Notes under the pieces: generated by a model | The model's input: the letters and a program-made list of their open reading frames with translations, nothing else | Database searches by the model: none | What the model was told of the DNA's origin: nothing | Part shown: positions 12,887 through 23,247 of the stretch, in pieces | How the letters are laid out: every line of letters starts with the position of its first letter | Numbering within the stretch: the stretch's first letter is position 1 | From: SAR92 clade bacterium H231 | GTDB lineage: Bacteria; Pseudomonadota; Gammaproteobacteria; Pseudomonadales; Porticoccaceae | Assembly: GCA_025153775.1 (NCBI GenBank) | Contig: JAOALC010000004.1 | Coordinates: 248,001 to 312,000 of the forward strand | Length of the DNA stretch: 64,000 nucleotides | Direction: 5' to 3' | Position numbers and translations under genes: made by a program

Positions 12887-15064
12887 CTAACCAAAACTAC
12901 TGCGCCTGGTGATTTTCCAGACATTGTGAATACGCGGGTTGCGCTCAAAATCCATATCCAATGTTTGGGGTGTGATATTTTGGCAATCAAACTGGCGCAA
13001 GGTCAGCTCGTCCATTTTAAATTTGCGGAAGTTATTGGAGAAAATCAGTACGCCATTGGGGGCCAGTTTGGCCATGGCGTTGCGGATCATATCGCCGTGA
13101 TCGCGCTGAATATCTAGCACTGAATCCATTTTCTTGGAGTTGGAGAAGGTGGGTGGATCCAGGAAGATCACATCGTACAGCTCCCCTTCTTCTTCCAGCC
13201 ACTTGAGGCAATCGGCGCGCAGCAGTTCATGCTTGCTGGCACTCATGCTATTTAGTTCGAAGTTGCGCCCAGCCCAATCTAAGTAGGTATTGGACATATC
13301 AATGCTCAGTGAGCTTTTGGCGCCCGCCAGAGCGGCCTGCACTGAGGCGGCGGCGGTATAACAAAATAGGTTGAGAAAGCTTTTGCCTTTGACCAGATCG
13401 CCAATCATGGCGCGCACTGGGCGATGATCGAGAAATAGGCCGGTATCCAAATAGTCAGAGAGATTAACCTCAAACCGCCCGCGGCCCTCGGTTACCTCAA
13501 TAATATCGCTGGCCCCCTCGGTTGCGCGCTGATACTGGCTGTCACCCTTTTGGCGGCGGCGCTCTTTGTAATGGGTTTTGCCGCGATAATTGGCGGAGAA
13601 TTCTTTAACTGCCTGCTTCACCTCGGCAAAGCGCTCGCGGGCCACCTTCTCTGAGATGGTGGCTGGCGGGGCATATTCCTGCACATAGACAGACTGATCA
13701 TAGATATCCACGGCCACGGCATATTCGGGGATATCGGCATCGTAGAGTCGGTAGCAGCTGATATTGGATTTCTTGCGCCAGCTATCCAGTCGGCGCTGAT
13801 TTTTCTTTAGTCGATTGAGGACCATGCGGGCGCCCTCGGTCAGCTCTTGGGCTGGTGCCGGGGTACTTAACCGCTCGGCAATGCGAGCGGACTTGGAGGT
13901 CATATCGGTAAATACCAGCAACTTACAGGGAATGGTGCCGTTAAATAAACTGTACTGTTTGGTGGGGCTTAGGTCAGTTTGACGACCCAGGTCCACATTG
14001 CCTGTAAAGATAGCGGCCTTCCAGCCATTGAAGTTCTTTTGCAGCACTGTGCCCAGTTTTTGGTACAGGGGAATCAACTCATCAATCTCACCCAGGCGTT
14101 CACCATAGGGAGGGTTGGTCAGCAATAGACCATGTTCTGCTGTGGGTTTGCCAAACTGGTCGATTGGCTTGTGGGCCAGACGAATATGCTCATCCAATCC
14201 GGCGTTTTCAATATTTTGCGTAGTAAATTCCAGCACGCGAGGATTGGCATCGTAACCGCGAATATCCAGCTCGAGCTTTTCCAGCCCGGCGGCCTTGCGC
14301 TCCTGAGCTTCGACTACCAACGAATCCCAAAGCGCCTGATCGTGTTGTAGCCAGTAATGGAAACCATAGTGCCCCCGCAGAATGCCCGGGGCTATATCTG
14401 CGGCCATCATGGCGCCTTCTATAATCAATGTGCCGCTGCCGCACATGGGGTCTAGCAGGGCTCCACCCTGAGATGCAATCTCTGGCCAGCCAGCGCGCAA
14501 CAATAGTGCTACTGCGAGATTTTCTTTTATAGGGGCGCTGCCCTGCCCACTTCGATAACCTCTGCGGTGCAAACTTTCACCGGAGATATCCAGGGATACA
14601 GTTACCCGGCCTTTATGCTGGCGCACCTGAATACGAATATCCGGGTTTTTGGTATCCACATCCGGGCGCTCGCCCTCAATGCGACGAATACGGTCTACCA
14701 CCGCATCCTTGACCCGCTGGGAGCCATACATGGTGTTGTCGATATGTCGGGAGGTGCCTATAAAGTCTATAGCTATGCTCTGGGCGGCCGTAAAGTGGCT
14801 CTCCCAGGCAATATCGTTACATTGTTGATATAGATCATCTGCACTGTTGAGCATAAAACTGTGCAGCGGCAGTAAAATGCGGTTGGCCAGCCTTGACCAG
14901 AGACAGGCGCGATAGGCCAGCTCCAACGAGCCCTCGAAGTGCACGGCGGCCACGGTTTCCTTGACCCCAGAGGCACCCAGCTGTTGCAACTCGTTTGCTA
15001 GCAGAAGCTCCAGTCCCTTGGGACAGGTAGCCAACCATGACTGATGATCCATTCCGACACTCAC
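12887..15064 (-). CDS. rlmL: Bifunctional 23S rRNA methyltransferase RlmKL
   Basis: A 725-residue two-domain enzyme that makes m2G2445 and m7G2069 in 23S rRNA. An N-terminal THUMP region is followed by the first SAM methyltransferase domain (LLDPMCGSGTLIIEGA near 204-219 and TNPPYGERLGE near 312) and a second Rossmann methyltransferase domain (FLNLFCYTAAASVQAALAGA and FLDPPTFSNSKKMD). Length equals that of E. coli RlmKL (about 700). The GTG start has an AAGGG Shine-Dalgarno sequence eight bases upstream; an in-frame ATG four codons later is an alternative. Single gene, between the toxin-antitoxin unit and rmf. Confidence 0.95.
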   Translation of the reverse strand: MSVGMDHQSWLATCPKGLELLLANELQQLGASGVKETVAAVHFEGSLELAYRACLWSRLANRILLPLHSFMLNSADDLYQQCNDIAWESHFTAAQSIAIDFIGTSRHIDNTMYGSQRVKDAVVDRIRRIEGERPDVDTKNPDIRIQVRQHKGRVTVSLDISGESLHRRGYRSGQGSAPIKENLAVALLLRAGWPEIASQGGALLDPMCGSGTLIIEGAMMAADIAPGILRGHYGFHYWLQHDQALWDSLVVEAQERKAAGLEKLELDIRGYDANPRVLEFTTQNIENAGLDEHIRLAHKPIDQFGKPTAEHGLLLTNPPYGERLGEIDELIPLYQKLGTVLQKNFNGWKAAIFTGNVDLGRQTDLSPTKQYSLFNGTIPCKLLVFTDMTSKSARIAERLSTPAPAQELTEGARMVLNRLKKNQRRLDSWRKKSNISCYRLYDADIPEYAVAVDIYDQSVYVQEYAPPATISEKVARERFAEVKQAVKEFSANYRGKTHYKERRRQKGDSQYQRATEGASDIIEVTEGRGRFEVNLSDYLDTGLFLDHRPVRAMIGDLVKGKSFLNLFCYTAAASVQAALAGAKSSLSIDMSNTYLDWAGRNFELNSMSASKHELLRADCLKWLEEEGELYDVIFLDPPTFSNSKKMDSVLDIQRDHGDMIRNAMAKLAPNGVLIFSNNFRKFKMDELTLRQFDCQNITPQTLDMDFERNPRIHNVWKITRRSSFG

Positions 15065-15210
15065 AAATATGACCCTTTCATTACTTCTAGGAATAACGCG
15101 CAGTTTATATAGACAAACAAAATCTTCGACAGAATCGGGAGAATTTGGTCAACTGGTATCAGCGCAAAAAGGCGCTCATTCTATCGCTCTTTAAACAATT
15201 TTGTTTGATA

Positions 15211-15251
15211 AAAACTGCTCTCAGCAGATTTTATAAGCTGAACAGCAGTTT
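15211..15251 (+). promoter_or_regulatory. Stem-loop in the rmf leader
   Basis: AAAACTGCT (15,211) pairs with AGCAGTTT (15,244), and the shorter palindrome CTGCT CTC AGCAG lies on its left arm, so two alternative hairpins can form 25 bases before the rmf ribosome site. Function is unknown; it could affect mRNA stability or stationary-phase expression. Confidence 0.4.
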
Positions 15252-15276
15252 CCTAAATAAACCCTTAGGAGATGAT

Positions 15277-15483
15277 GTGAAAAAACATAAAAGAGATCAG
15301 GACCACCGGTCGTATGTGAAAGGCTATCAGGCCGCGATTCAAGAACGTTCATTGGCAACATGCCCCTATCAAGAACAATCGATTATGGCGTATCACTGGT
15401 CAAGAGGTTGGCGCGAGGGACGCGAGGATTACTGGAATGGATTTAATCAGGCTTCTTTCCAGCAAAAAGCCGCTAGTTTATAA
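15277..15483 (+). CDS. rmf: Ribosome modulation factor RMF
   Basis: A 68-residue basic protein that dimerises 70S ribosomes into inactive 100S particles in stationary phase. KKHKRDQDHRSYVKGYQAAI, then ERSLATCPY and WSRGWREGREDY reproduce the conserved RMF pattern KRxR...GYQAG...CPY...WxxGWREA. The start is GTG with AGGAG five bases upstream; longer upstream frames lack similarity. It stands alone and is followed by a shared terminator. Confidence 0.93.
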   Translation: MKKHKRDQDHRSYVKGYQAAIQERSLATCPYQEQSIMAYHWSRGWREGREDYWNGFNQASFQQKAASL

Positions 15484-15642
15484 ATAGGCTCTCTTAGTAA
15501 ATACGCGATTTAAGCTGAGTTAAATTCATCATAAACTGCTAAATAGCTCTAAATAGCACTAACAAGAATTAACAGCGAATCAAACTTAAGCGGAAATCTG
15601 TTCCGCTTCCGGCTCACAGACAAAAGAACTTGATGAGCCACC

Positions 15643-15682
15643 AAAAAGGCCGCAACTCATGTGAAGTTGCGGCCTTTTTTTT
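15643..15682. terminator. Bidirectional intrinsic terminator between rmf and gdhB
   Basis: Stem AAAAAGGCCGCAACT / AGTTGCGGCCTTTTTT with a short CATGTGA-type loop and T-runs on both sides. It serves rmf on the + strand and the glutamate dehydrogenase gene on the other, whose stop codon touches its edge. Confidence 0.92.
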
Positions 15683-18600
15683 AGGATCGCCCTGCCTCCA
15701 AGGATGCCTGCACCAGATCCAGCAGCTCTCTGAGAGCCACAGAAATCATGGCAAAATCCGGTGCTGCGCTGCGGCGCAAATCCTTGACCATCGACTGCCA
15801 GCGATCAATTAGCGGCTGCTGCTGAACCTGCCAATCTTCAAATACCGACTGCATATTCTCAGCATTCGAGGCCAGCAGACAGCTGGTTAAACGGCGGCGC
15901 TGACTCTCCAGATCATCCACATAGGACTCTCGGGCCAGGTCTTGCCAGCGATTTTCCGGCTGCAGGCCCACAATCTGAGCCATAAACCAATCCAGGGATA
16001 GATACTCGCCCAGAGTAAAGTACAGCTGAGCTGTCTGCTCTACGGCTCTGTCCTGCTTGAGCGCTGTATCCACAATACCCAGACTTAAAAAGATGCTATC
16101 AGAGGCCGCCAATCTGGCCGCCATCTGGGGCTCTACAGACCTGTTGATCAGCGAGTCTTTTTCTATGCCCCAAAGCCCCACCCACTCTTGCTGCTCTCGC
16201 TTGGGCATATGTTCAATCACCGCCAACATAGGCTCGGCAAACTGCTGAATAATCAGGTCGCAGTCCAGATTAAGCCTGCGGTTGCGCAGAAACCATCTGG
16301 TGGTTCGACGCACCAGGCGAATCAGCCTGTGCAATAGATCCAGCTGCACATCCGCGGCCAGATTGTTGTCGGTTTCAATACTCTGCCAAAGCTTATCAAT
16401 ACCCAAAATATTGATCACAATGGTATAGGCGCGAATCACCTCGCCACTGGAGGCACCGGTGGATTCCATCTGCCTAAAGAAGAAGCTAAAGCCCATGCGA
16501 TCCACCAGATCATTAGCTAGCTGGGTCGCGGCAATCTCGTGGCTCAGCTGGTGCTGCGCAACCGCTTGCGGATAGCGATCAATCAGCTGCTGAGGAAATG
16601 CCCGATTTACCGATCTGGCCAGCCAGGGTTCAGACAACAGGTCGGCTTCCAGCAGAGCTTCTTTTAACATTACCTTGGAGTAACAGACCAGCACAGATAA
16701 CTCGGGCCTGGTCCACACCGGCAGATTGCGGTTAATACGCTCGCTGAGCTGGTCATCTGTGGGCAAAAATTCCAGTTCCCGGTCCAGGCGGCCAGTCTCT
16801 TCGAGCCAGGCCATAAACCTCTGGTATTCCGCGTACTGCTCACCACTGCGGTGCATTGCCAAGCTGATAGCCTGGGTCTGACGCCTATTATTATGTAATA
16901 CCAGATCGGCCACAGTGTCGGTCATAGAGGCTAAAAATTGATTGCGCTCATCCATAGCCAGACGGCCAGCCATAACCTCTTTATTGAGCAGTATCTTGAT
17001 ATTAACTTCATGGTCAGAGCAGTCGACGCCGCCAGCATTATCTATAAAGTCGGTGTTACAGAGGCCGCCACTAAGGCAGAATTCAACCCGCGCCCGCTGG
17101 GTCATGCCCAGATTGCCACCTTCACCAAACACCTTACAGCTCAGCTCACTACCATTAATGCGCAGGCTGTCATTGGCCCTGTCACCCACCTGCAGATGGC
17201 TCTCTGCAGAGGCTTTCACATAGGTACCAATACCGCCGTTCCATATAAGATCAACCTCAGATTTAAGCAGTGCGGTGATCAGCTGGGTAGGCGTCAGCTC
17301 ATTCTCATCTATATTAAATCGCGCCTTAATTTGCGGTGTCAGCTTCAGCGACTTAGCTGACCGGGAATATACGGCAGCGCCCTCAGATAGCAGAGATTTA
17401 TCAAAGTCATCCCAGGTGCTTCTGGGTGTTTCGAACAAACGCTTGCGCTCTTTAAAGGTCGCCGCAGCAACCGGATTTGGGTCTACAAAAATATGCAGAT
17501 GATTAAAGGCCGCCACCAGCTGAATATGTTGGGATAACAGCATGCCATTGCCAAAGACATCACCACCCATATCACCTATGCCAACTACGCTGAAGTCCTG
17601 CTGTTGAATATCCATACCAATTTCACGGAAATGGCGCTGTACCGCAACCCAGGCTCCCCGGGCTGTAATACCCATACCTTTGTGGTCATAACCATTGCCT
17701 CCACCTGAGGCAAAGGCATCTCCGAGCCAGAATTGATTGGCCTCGGAAATTTCATTGGCTATATCAGAGAAGGTAGCTGTGCCCTTATCTGCAGCCACTA
17801 CCAGATAGGGGTCATCCCCATCCCGGCGCACCACGTCCTGCGGCGGTATCACCTGGCCCTCAATGAGGTTATCAGTAATATCGAGCAGAGCCTGTATATA
17901 CAGCATATAACTAGCTATGCCCTCTTGCAGCCAGGCCTCTCTGCCCTCTGCCATAGAGGCCTGCTTGGCCACAAAGCCCCCTTTGGCGCCTGTGGGTACT
18001 ATCACAGCATTTTTAACCTGCTGAGCCTTCACTAGGCCGAGCACCTCGGTGCGGTAATCCTCGAGCCGATCTGACCAGCGCAGGCCACCGCGGGCTACTT
18101 TGCCACCACGCAGATGCACACCCTCTACCCGGGGCGAATAGACAAAGACTTCAAAGGCAGGCTTGGGTTTAGGGGCCAGAGATAGTTTTGCAGACTCCAG
18201 CTTGACCGAGATATAGGATTTGTGGGTGCCATCGGCAAAGGTTTGGAAAAAATTGGTGCGCAGAGTTGCCTGAATCACCTCAAGATAGCCACGAATCACA
18301 TTGTCTTCGCTGATATTGTCGACCGCATCCAGGGCTTCAACTATCTTATTAACCAGACCGGCCGAGCGATCACTGCGGCTATTACCCGCATAACGGGGAT
18401 CAAAATAACTTTTAAACAGTGCCACCAGATTGCGGGTGATATCCAGATAGCGAGACAATGTATCTGCAATAAAGTCCTGGCTGTAGGAAATGCCCAACTG
18501 TTTAAGGTAGCGAGCGTAGAGGCGCAACATAGCCACCGCGCGCCAGTCGAGACGCGCGCCTATAACCAGTCGGTTAAAGCTGTCATTCTCTGCATCGCCC

Positions 18601-20531
18601 TTCCATACGGTACTGAGCGCCTCTTTAAAACTGCCCTGCACCGCCGAGACATCCACATTCACGTCCAGGGAGAACGATAGATTAAATTCTTGCATCCACA
18701 GCTGATGCTCATTGTCTGGCTGTATCAGATAGGGATGCTCCATAACCACTCGGAACCCCAGATTCTCCAACATGGGAATCATATCTGAGAGTTCCAGAGG
18801 CGCATGGCGATGGAATAGCGCCAGCTGCAAGTCATTGTTCTCTGCCTGGTGCTGATGCTTTAGATCTATGGCCAGCTCAGTGGCATCCTCCAAGCCATCG
18901 AACAATGCTATATGAGCCAGCGCCTCATCCGGAGCATAGAGCTCTCTATAGGCCGAGGGAAAGGCGCTTCTAAAGCGCCGACCCAGAGCCAGGCCATCGG
19001 CCTCACCCAGAGTCTCCAGCGCACGGTCAGCAAAGGTATCGGACCAACCTCTGGTCACCTGCTTTACCAGTTCCTCAAGCTGCCTACCCTGTACCCCAAG
19101 TTTTTTCTTGTTGCTGATCTGATAAACCAGGTAGATTCGCACCAACACAGATTCTGGCAAGAACTGGGTGCTGTATTCATTTTCTGTTGAATCCAGCTGC
19201 TCACCTATAACCTGCTGAATTTTCTGCCGGGCGCTGGTACTGAAATGTTCTCTGGGAATATAGACAATACAGCTGACAAACTTGTCGAAGGGGTCCGGGT
19301 GAACAAACACTCGCGTGGCTCGCCGCTCATAGATCTGCCAGATACCTATAATAGTTTCAGCCAGGGCCTCGCGGCCAACATGAAACAGCTCGTCCCGCGG
19401 ATGGAAATCCAGAATTGCCATCAACGCCTTGCCATCGTGGCTATTGGGACTAAAACCAGAGTGCTCCAACACCCAGTTAACTTTTTTGCGCAACAGTGGG
19501 ATACGCCGCGGGCTGTAGGAATAGAACTGCGAGGTATACAGCCCAAGAAAGCGCACCTCACCAATGGGTTGCCCAGACTTATTGTAGCGTTTGACTACTA
19601 TATAGTCTGAGTACACATCCCTGTGCACCCGCGAGCGCTCAGAGGATTTGGTCACAGCCAGAAGATCATCGCTCTGATAGAGCCCACTGACCCCAGGGCT
19701 CAACTCATCGATTAACTCCCGCCGAGCTTCGCGCCCGTATTTTTTAAACAGGCCGCAGCGGCTTTCTGGTACTTCGCACAGATACTGTTTGCCGCCCTCG
19801 GGCACCAGCTTATATTCGACACAGCCGGTAAAGGTAAAGTAACCATTGTAAATCCAGCGTAAAAACTCCAGAGACTCCTCCAGATCTTCAACCTCTGGAG
19901 CATTTTCTTGAAGTTCAACAATCAGGCCATCAACACGCTGGCGCATGGGGTCGAAAGCGTCGACCACTTCCTCCACATCGTCCAGAACGGCCATCAATTC
20001 GAGCTGCAGATCAGCCAACTCTGACTCGGCGTGAAGATCCACCTCGACAAGAATAAGCGCTTCGCGCTGAGCGCCCTCTAAATAATCCTTGTGGGTGCTT
20101 TCAAGCAGCCCCTGATCATTGCGCAGGGCCCACACAGGGTTACTCTGCAATGTATAGATATTAAGCCCGCGGCGGTTGAGTACAATGCGCAGGGAGTCCA
20201 CCAAAAACGGCATATCCCGCTGATTGATGTAGATACTGGTGTAGCGGCTGGACCAACCATCAGACTCAGGTCTAGGATTAAATACCCGCAGAGCTGCATG
20301 GCAGCCATTAACCGGCTCGGCCGCCAGCGCACTAAAACTGAGCAACCCCCAGAGACTGTGAAAAATATCCTCTGCAGGGCGATCTAAATAGTCGGCATCT
20401 GGATAAAAGTGCATGGCGCTGACAACAAACTGCTCAAATTGTCTAGCCTGGGATTTATTGAGATTCTTTTTGGCAATACTGGTCAGCGACTTTAGCAAAT
20501 CAGTGCGCTGGCCTTTAGTTTTTGCATCCAT
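15681..20531 (-). CDS. gdhB: NAD-specific glutamate dehydrogenase, GDH180 type
   Basis: A 1616-residue cytosolic enzyme of the large bacterial NAD-GDH class (about 1,600 residues), converting glutamate to 2-oxoglutarate and ammonia, mostly for amino-acid catabolism. The long N-terminal part carries ACT-like regulatory regions (for example DMPFLVDSLRIVLNRRG). The catalytic core has VPTGAKGGFVAK near residue 845, GDMGGDVFGNGMLLS, DPNP, and EGGNLGMTQRARVEF further on. The ATG at 20,531 fits the length. Read divergently from the MoxR/Bat operon. Confidence 0.95.
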   Translation of the reverse strand: MDAKTKGQRTDLLKSLTSIAKKNLNKSQARQFEQFVVSAMHFYPDADYLDRPAEDIFHSLWGLLSFSALAAEPVNGCHAALRVFNPRPESDGWSSRYTSIYINQRDMPFLVDSLRIVLNRRGLNIYTLQSNPVWALRNDQGLLESTHKDYLEGAQREALILVEVDLHAESELADLQLELMAVLDDVEEVVDAFDPMRQRVDGLIVELQENAPEVEDLEESLEFLRWIYNGYFTFTGCVEYKLVPEGGKQYLCEVPESRCGLFKKYGREARRELIDELSPGVSGLYQSDDLLAVTKSSERSRVHRDVYSDYIVVKRYNKSGQPIGEVRFLGLYTSQFYSYSPRRIPLLRKKVNWVLEHSGFSPNSHDGKALMAILDFHPRDELFHVGREALAETIIGIWQIYERRATRVFVHPDPFDKFVSCIVYIPREHFSTSARQKIQQVIGEQLDSTENEYSTQFLPESVLVRIYLVYQISNKKKLGVQGRQLEELVKQVTRGWSDTFADRALETLGEADGLALGRRFRSAFPSAYRELYAPDEALAHIALFDGLEDATELAIDLKHQHQAENNDLQLALFHRHAPLELSDMIPMLENLGFRVVMEHPYLIQPDNEHQLWMQEFNLSFSLDVNVDVSAVQGSFKEALSTVWKGDAENDSFNRLVIGARLDWRAVAMLRLYARYLKQLGISYSQDFIADTLSRYLDITRNLVALFKSYFDPRYAGNSRSDRSAGLVNKIVEALDAVDNISEDNVIRGYLEVIQATLRTNFFQTFADGTHKSYISVKLESAKLSLAPKPKPAFEVFVYSPRVEGVHLRGGKVARGGLRWSDRLEDYRTEVLGLVKAQQVKNAVIVPTGAKGGFVAKQASMAEGREAWLQEGIASYMLYIQALLDITDNLIEGQVIPPQDVVRRDGDDPYLVVAADKGTATFSDIANEISEANQFWLGDAFASGGGNGYDHKGMGITARGAWVAVQRHFREIGMDIQQQDFSVVGIGDMGGDVFGNGMLLSQHIQLVAAFNHLHIFVDPNPVAAATFKERKRLFETPRSTWDDFDKSLLSEGAAVYSRSAKSLKLTPQIKARFNIDENELTPTQLITALLKSEVDLIWNGGIGTYVKASAESHLQVGDRANDSLRINGSELSCKVFGEGGNLGMTQRARVEFCLSGGLCNTDFIDNAGGVDCSDHEVNIKILLNKEVMAGRLAMDERNQFLASMTDTVADLVLHNNRRQTQAISLAMHRSGEQYAEYQRFMAWLEETGRLDRELEFLPTDDQLSERINRNLPVWTRPELSVLVCYSKVMLKEALLEADLLSEPWLARSVNRAFPQQLIDRYPQAVAQHQLSHEIAATQLANDLVDRMGFSFFFRQMESTGASSGEVIRAYTIVINILGIDKLWQSIETDNNLAADVQLDLLHRLIRLVRRTTRWFLRNRRLNLDCDLIIQQFAEPMLAVIEHMPKREQQEWVGLWGIEKDSLINRSVEPQMAARLAASDSIFLSLGIVDTALKQDRAVEQTAQLYFTLGEYLSLDWFMAQIVGLQPENRWQDLARESYVDDLESQRRRLTSCLLASNAENMQSVFEDWQVQQQPLIDRWQSMVKDLRRSAAPDFAMISVALRELLDLVQASLEAGRS

Positions 20532-20794
20532 GAGCGGGCTTTGAAACCTTTTTGTGTTTTATAAGTCTGTAATCTGGTGTTATTCAATGTCCTATATGCA
20601 GAGTAACAAATAGCAGTTGAATTTAGATACAAAAATTTAAACCATTTGCCAACAAATAATGACATTAGTTCTGTCTAAATATAGACCAAAATCCTGCCAT
20701 TACAGGCCATATAAAACTGCATTTGAGACTTGCCCTCTTTGCAACTAAACTCTGCATCCGCTTTAACAACCGAACCAATTTTTAGGGGTTACTT
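20532..20794. promoter_or_regulatory. Divergent intergenic region between gdhB and the MoxR/Bat operon
   Basis: About 260 AT-rich bases that must contain the two divergent promoters. No convincing consensus pair could be singled out and no gene is visible. A TAGGGG ribosome site precedes the moxR start. Confidence 0.5.
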
Positions 20795-21748
20795 TTGCAC
20801 CAGAATATAAATCAACTCAAGGACTGGCTGGCCAGCAAAATTGTCGGCCAGGAACATCTGATAGAGCGATTGATGATCGCCTTGCTCGCCGATGGTCATC
20901 TTCTTGTAGAGGGCGCCCCTGGGTTGGCCAAGACCAAAGCTATCAAGACATTGTCCGAGGGTATGGATGCCGACTTTCACCGGGTTCAATTCACGCCTGA
21001 TTTGCTGCCGGCGGATATCACAGGCAGTGATATCTATCGCCCCCAGGAAGGTACCTTTGAATTTCAGGCTGGGCCTCTATTTCACAACCTGGTACTGGCT
21101 GATGAAATTAACCGTGCGCCAGCCAAGGTGCAGTCTGCCCTGCTGGAAGCTATGGCTGAACGTCAGATATCCGTGGGCAAAAACACCTATCCACTGCCCG
21201 AGCTATTTCTGGTTATGGCAACCCAGAACCCCATAGAGCAAGAGGGTACCTACCCCCTGCCCGAGGCACAGATGGACCGCTTTCTGATGCATATTATGGT
21301 CGACTACCCGGCACCGGAAACCGAGCGTATGATCCTCAACCTATCCCGTCAGGAAGCGCTGAAGACTGAGCAGACCGGCGTCGAAGCTCTGACCCAGGAG
21401 ACCCTATTTGAAGCTCGCAAGCAGGTGCTAGCCGTGCATATGGCCGAGCCTGTTGAGGAGTATCTGGTGCAACTTATTCTGGCCACCAGAAATACCAGTG
21501 CCTACGGCGGCGATCTGGCCCTGTGGCTAGACTTTGGCGCCAGCCCCAGGGCCACTATTGCCCTGGACCGCTGCAGCCGCGCACTGGCCTGGATGGAGGG
21601 GCGAGACTTTGTTACCCCAGACGATATTCGCGCTGTTGCTCAGGATGTATTGCGCCATCGTCTGATTCTTAGCTTCGAAGCTGAAGCTGCTGGCATCACC
21701 GCCAACCAGGTGATAGACAAACTGCTGGCCACGGTGCCCTCAGCCTAG
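20795..21748 (+). CDS. MoxR-family AAA+ ATPase
   Basis: A 317-residue AAA+ ATPase of the MoxR family, thought to act as a chaperone for von Willebrand factor A (VWA) proteins encoded downstream. Walker A is GAPGLAKT near residues 40-47, Walker B LVLADEINRAPAKVQSALLEAM, sensor 1 ATQNPIEQEGTYPLPEAQMDRF, all typical. The start is TTG at 20,795 with AGGGG upstream, the only start before the conserved N-terminus. It opens an operon of six genes ending at 27,804. Confidence 0.92.
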   Translation: MHQNINQLKDWLASKIVGQEHLIERLMIALLADGHLLVEGAPGLAKTKAIKTLSEGMDADFHRVQFTPDLLPADITGSDIYRPQEGTFEFQAGPLFHNLVLADEINRAPAKVQSALLEAMAERQISVGKNTYPLPELFLVMATQNPIEQEGTYPLPEAQMDRFLMHIMVDYPAPETERMILNLSRQEALKTEQTGVEALTQETLFEARKQVLAVHMAEPVEEYLVQLILATRNTSAYGGDLALWLDFGASPRATIALDRCSRALAWMEGRDFVTPDDIRAVAQDVLRHRLILSFEAEAAGITANQVIDKLLATVPSA

Positions 21749-21761
21749 CGGCCTGTCACTG

Positions 21762-22742
21762 ATGAATCAGTCAGATAACAGCCAGCCAGGCAGCCAATCA
21801 GAGGGCGATCACCCAGCGATTGCCAATCTTAGCCATATGGTCAAGCTGCGCCATGGCGCTCGTGAACTGACTGGATTTCCCAGAATACAGGCGCGACAGA
21901 TGCTTGCGGGCGGGCATAAATCTAAGTTTCGCGGTCGCGGTATGGATTTTGATTCGGTGCGCATCTATCAGCCCGGAGATGATGTGCGCAGCATTGACTG
22001 GCGAGTAACGGCCCGCACCCAGACTCCCCATACCAAAATTTTTACGGAAGAGCGCGAGCGCCCCATTTTGGTCATTAGTGATCTGCGCAGCTCTATGTTC
22101 TTTGGCAGCCAGCGACTCAAATCTGTGGTTGCCTGTGAAATCTCTGCCGCCCTGGCCTGGGCCGGTCTGGCAGCCAATGACCGGGCTGGCGGCCTGGTCT
22201 TTGGTGCTCAGCAACAGACTGATATTAAGGCTCGCCGCAGTCATCATGCGGTGCTGCAATATATTCACAGCCTGCAGGAGTTCAGCGGTAAGTTACTCAA
22301 CCCAGAGCCAGATCGCTTTAGCCTTGCCCAGCTACTGGAAGAATCGCGACGTTTTATACTGCCTGGCAGCACCGTCTTTATTGTCAGCGACTTCCATGAT
22401 CTGGATAACAGTTGCGAGCGCCATCTGTTCGAACTGGCGCGCCATGCCAACCTTAATTTCTGTCATGTTTTCGATAGCATAGAAACTGAGCTGCCACCGC
22501 CCTCAGTGTATGCAGTTACAGACGGCCAGCAACAGACCCTGCTGGACACTGGTAGCCAAAAACTGCGCCAGCGCTATGCGGATGCCTTTATGCAGCGCGG
22601 CCAGACCCTGCGCAAATTGAGCGAACAGCTTTCTGCTGGGCTGCTGCCCTTTGATACCGCCGACAATATAATGTCGGTGCTGGCCCGCGCCTATGGCAAA
22701 CGTCGCAGCTCGTCTCGATCCAGCAGGTCAGCGCAACCATGA
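21762..22742 (+). CDS. DUF58 protein of the MoxR/Bat operon
   Basis: A 326-residue DUF58 protein. The signature GRGMDFDSVRIYQPGDDVRSIDWRV is clear (split here: RGMDFDSVRIYQPGDD then VRSIDWRVTARTQTPHTKIF), and the following RPILVISDLRSSMFFG stretch resembles a VWA MIDAS strand. DUF58 genes almost always follow moxR and are believed to be its partners. Spaced 13 bases after moxR. Cytosolic, function not known in detail. Confidence 0.92.
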   Translation: MNQSDNSQPGSQSEGDHPAIANLSHMVKLRHGARELTGFPRIQARQMLAGGHKSKFRGRGMDFDSVRIYQPGDDVRSIDWRVTARTQTPHTKIFTEERERPILVISDLRSSMFFGSQRLKSVVACEISAALAWAGLAANDRAGGLVFGAQQQTDIKARRSHHAVLQYIHSLQEFSGKLLNPEPDRFSLAQLLEESRRFILPGSTVFIVSDFHDLDNSCERHLFELARHANLNFCHVFDSIETELPPPSVYAVTDGQQQTLLDTGSQKLRQRYADAFMQRGQTLRKLSEQLSAGLLPFDTADNIMSVLARAYGKRRSSSRSSRSAQP

Positions 22743-22752
22743 GTATCGCACC

Positions 22753-23247
22753 ATGAACCCTAGCGACCCTCTGGCCGAGCTGCGGGATATTCATCTGCCC
22801 AGTAGCGTATCAGCCTGGCCACTGGCCCCGGGCTGGTGGATACTTATTGCTATCGCCTGCGCTGGGCTGAGCGCACTGTTTATTGTTTGCCTTCGCCGCC
22901 ACCGAGCCCGCCTCTATCGTCGGCAGGCCCTGATACAGTTGCAACAGATTGAGCAGAGTTCTAACAACCAGGTTGTGGCTCTGATAGAGCTGCTCAAGAA
23001 AACCGCCAATAGCGCTTACCCGGGCCAACATTACAGCAGCCTGAGCATCAATGAATTTTTTATATTCCTCGCACAGAGCTGTCCGGCGGCACTGTTCCCC
23101 AAGCCGCCAGACAACCTCAATAGCCTGCTCTATGCAAAAGAGACCGAACTGGACCCTCAGCTCGCAGAACAGCTGATTAAAAATACAAGGGTCTGGATTC
23201 GCCAACACCTGCCCAGCCATAAACTGGATTATCAGTCCCTATGTTAA
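22753..23247 (+). CDS. DUF4381 membrane protein of the Bat operon
   Basis: A 164-residue DUF4381 protein with one membrane segment (about 26-46, PGWWILIAIACAGLSALFIV) preceded by DPLAELRDIHLPSSVSAWPLA, the family's opening. The ATG at 22,753 is chosen over an upstream in-frame ATG because it starts the conserved region. The last codons overlap the next gene by seven bases. Confidence 0.88.
   Translation: MNPSDPLAELRDIHLPSSVSAWPLAPGWWILIAIACAGLSALFIVCLRRHRARLYRRQALIQLQQIEQSSNNQVVALIELLKKTANSAYPGQHYSSLSINEFFIFLAQSCPAALFPKPPDNLNSLLYAKETELDPQLAEQLIKNTRVWIRQHLPSHKLDYQSLC

Noticed and set aside
18222-18680. Long opposite-strand frames within gdhB, also in pepN, clpB and uvrA
   Set aside because: They mirror high-GC coding sequence of well-supported genes and lack start signals or family patterns.
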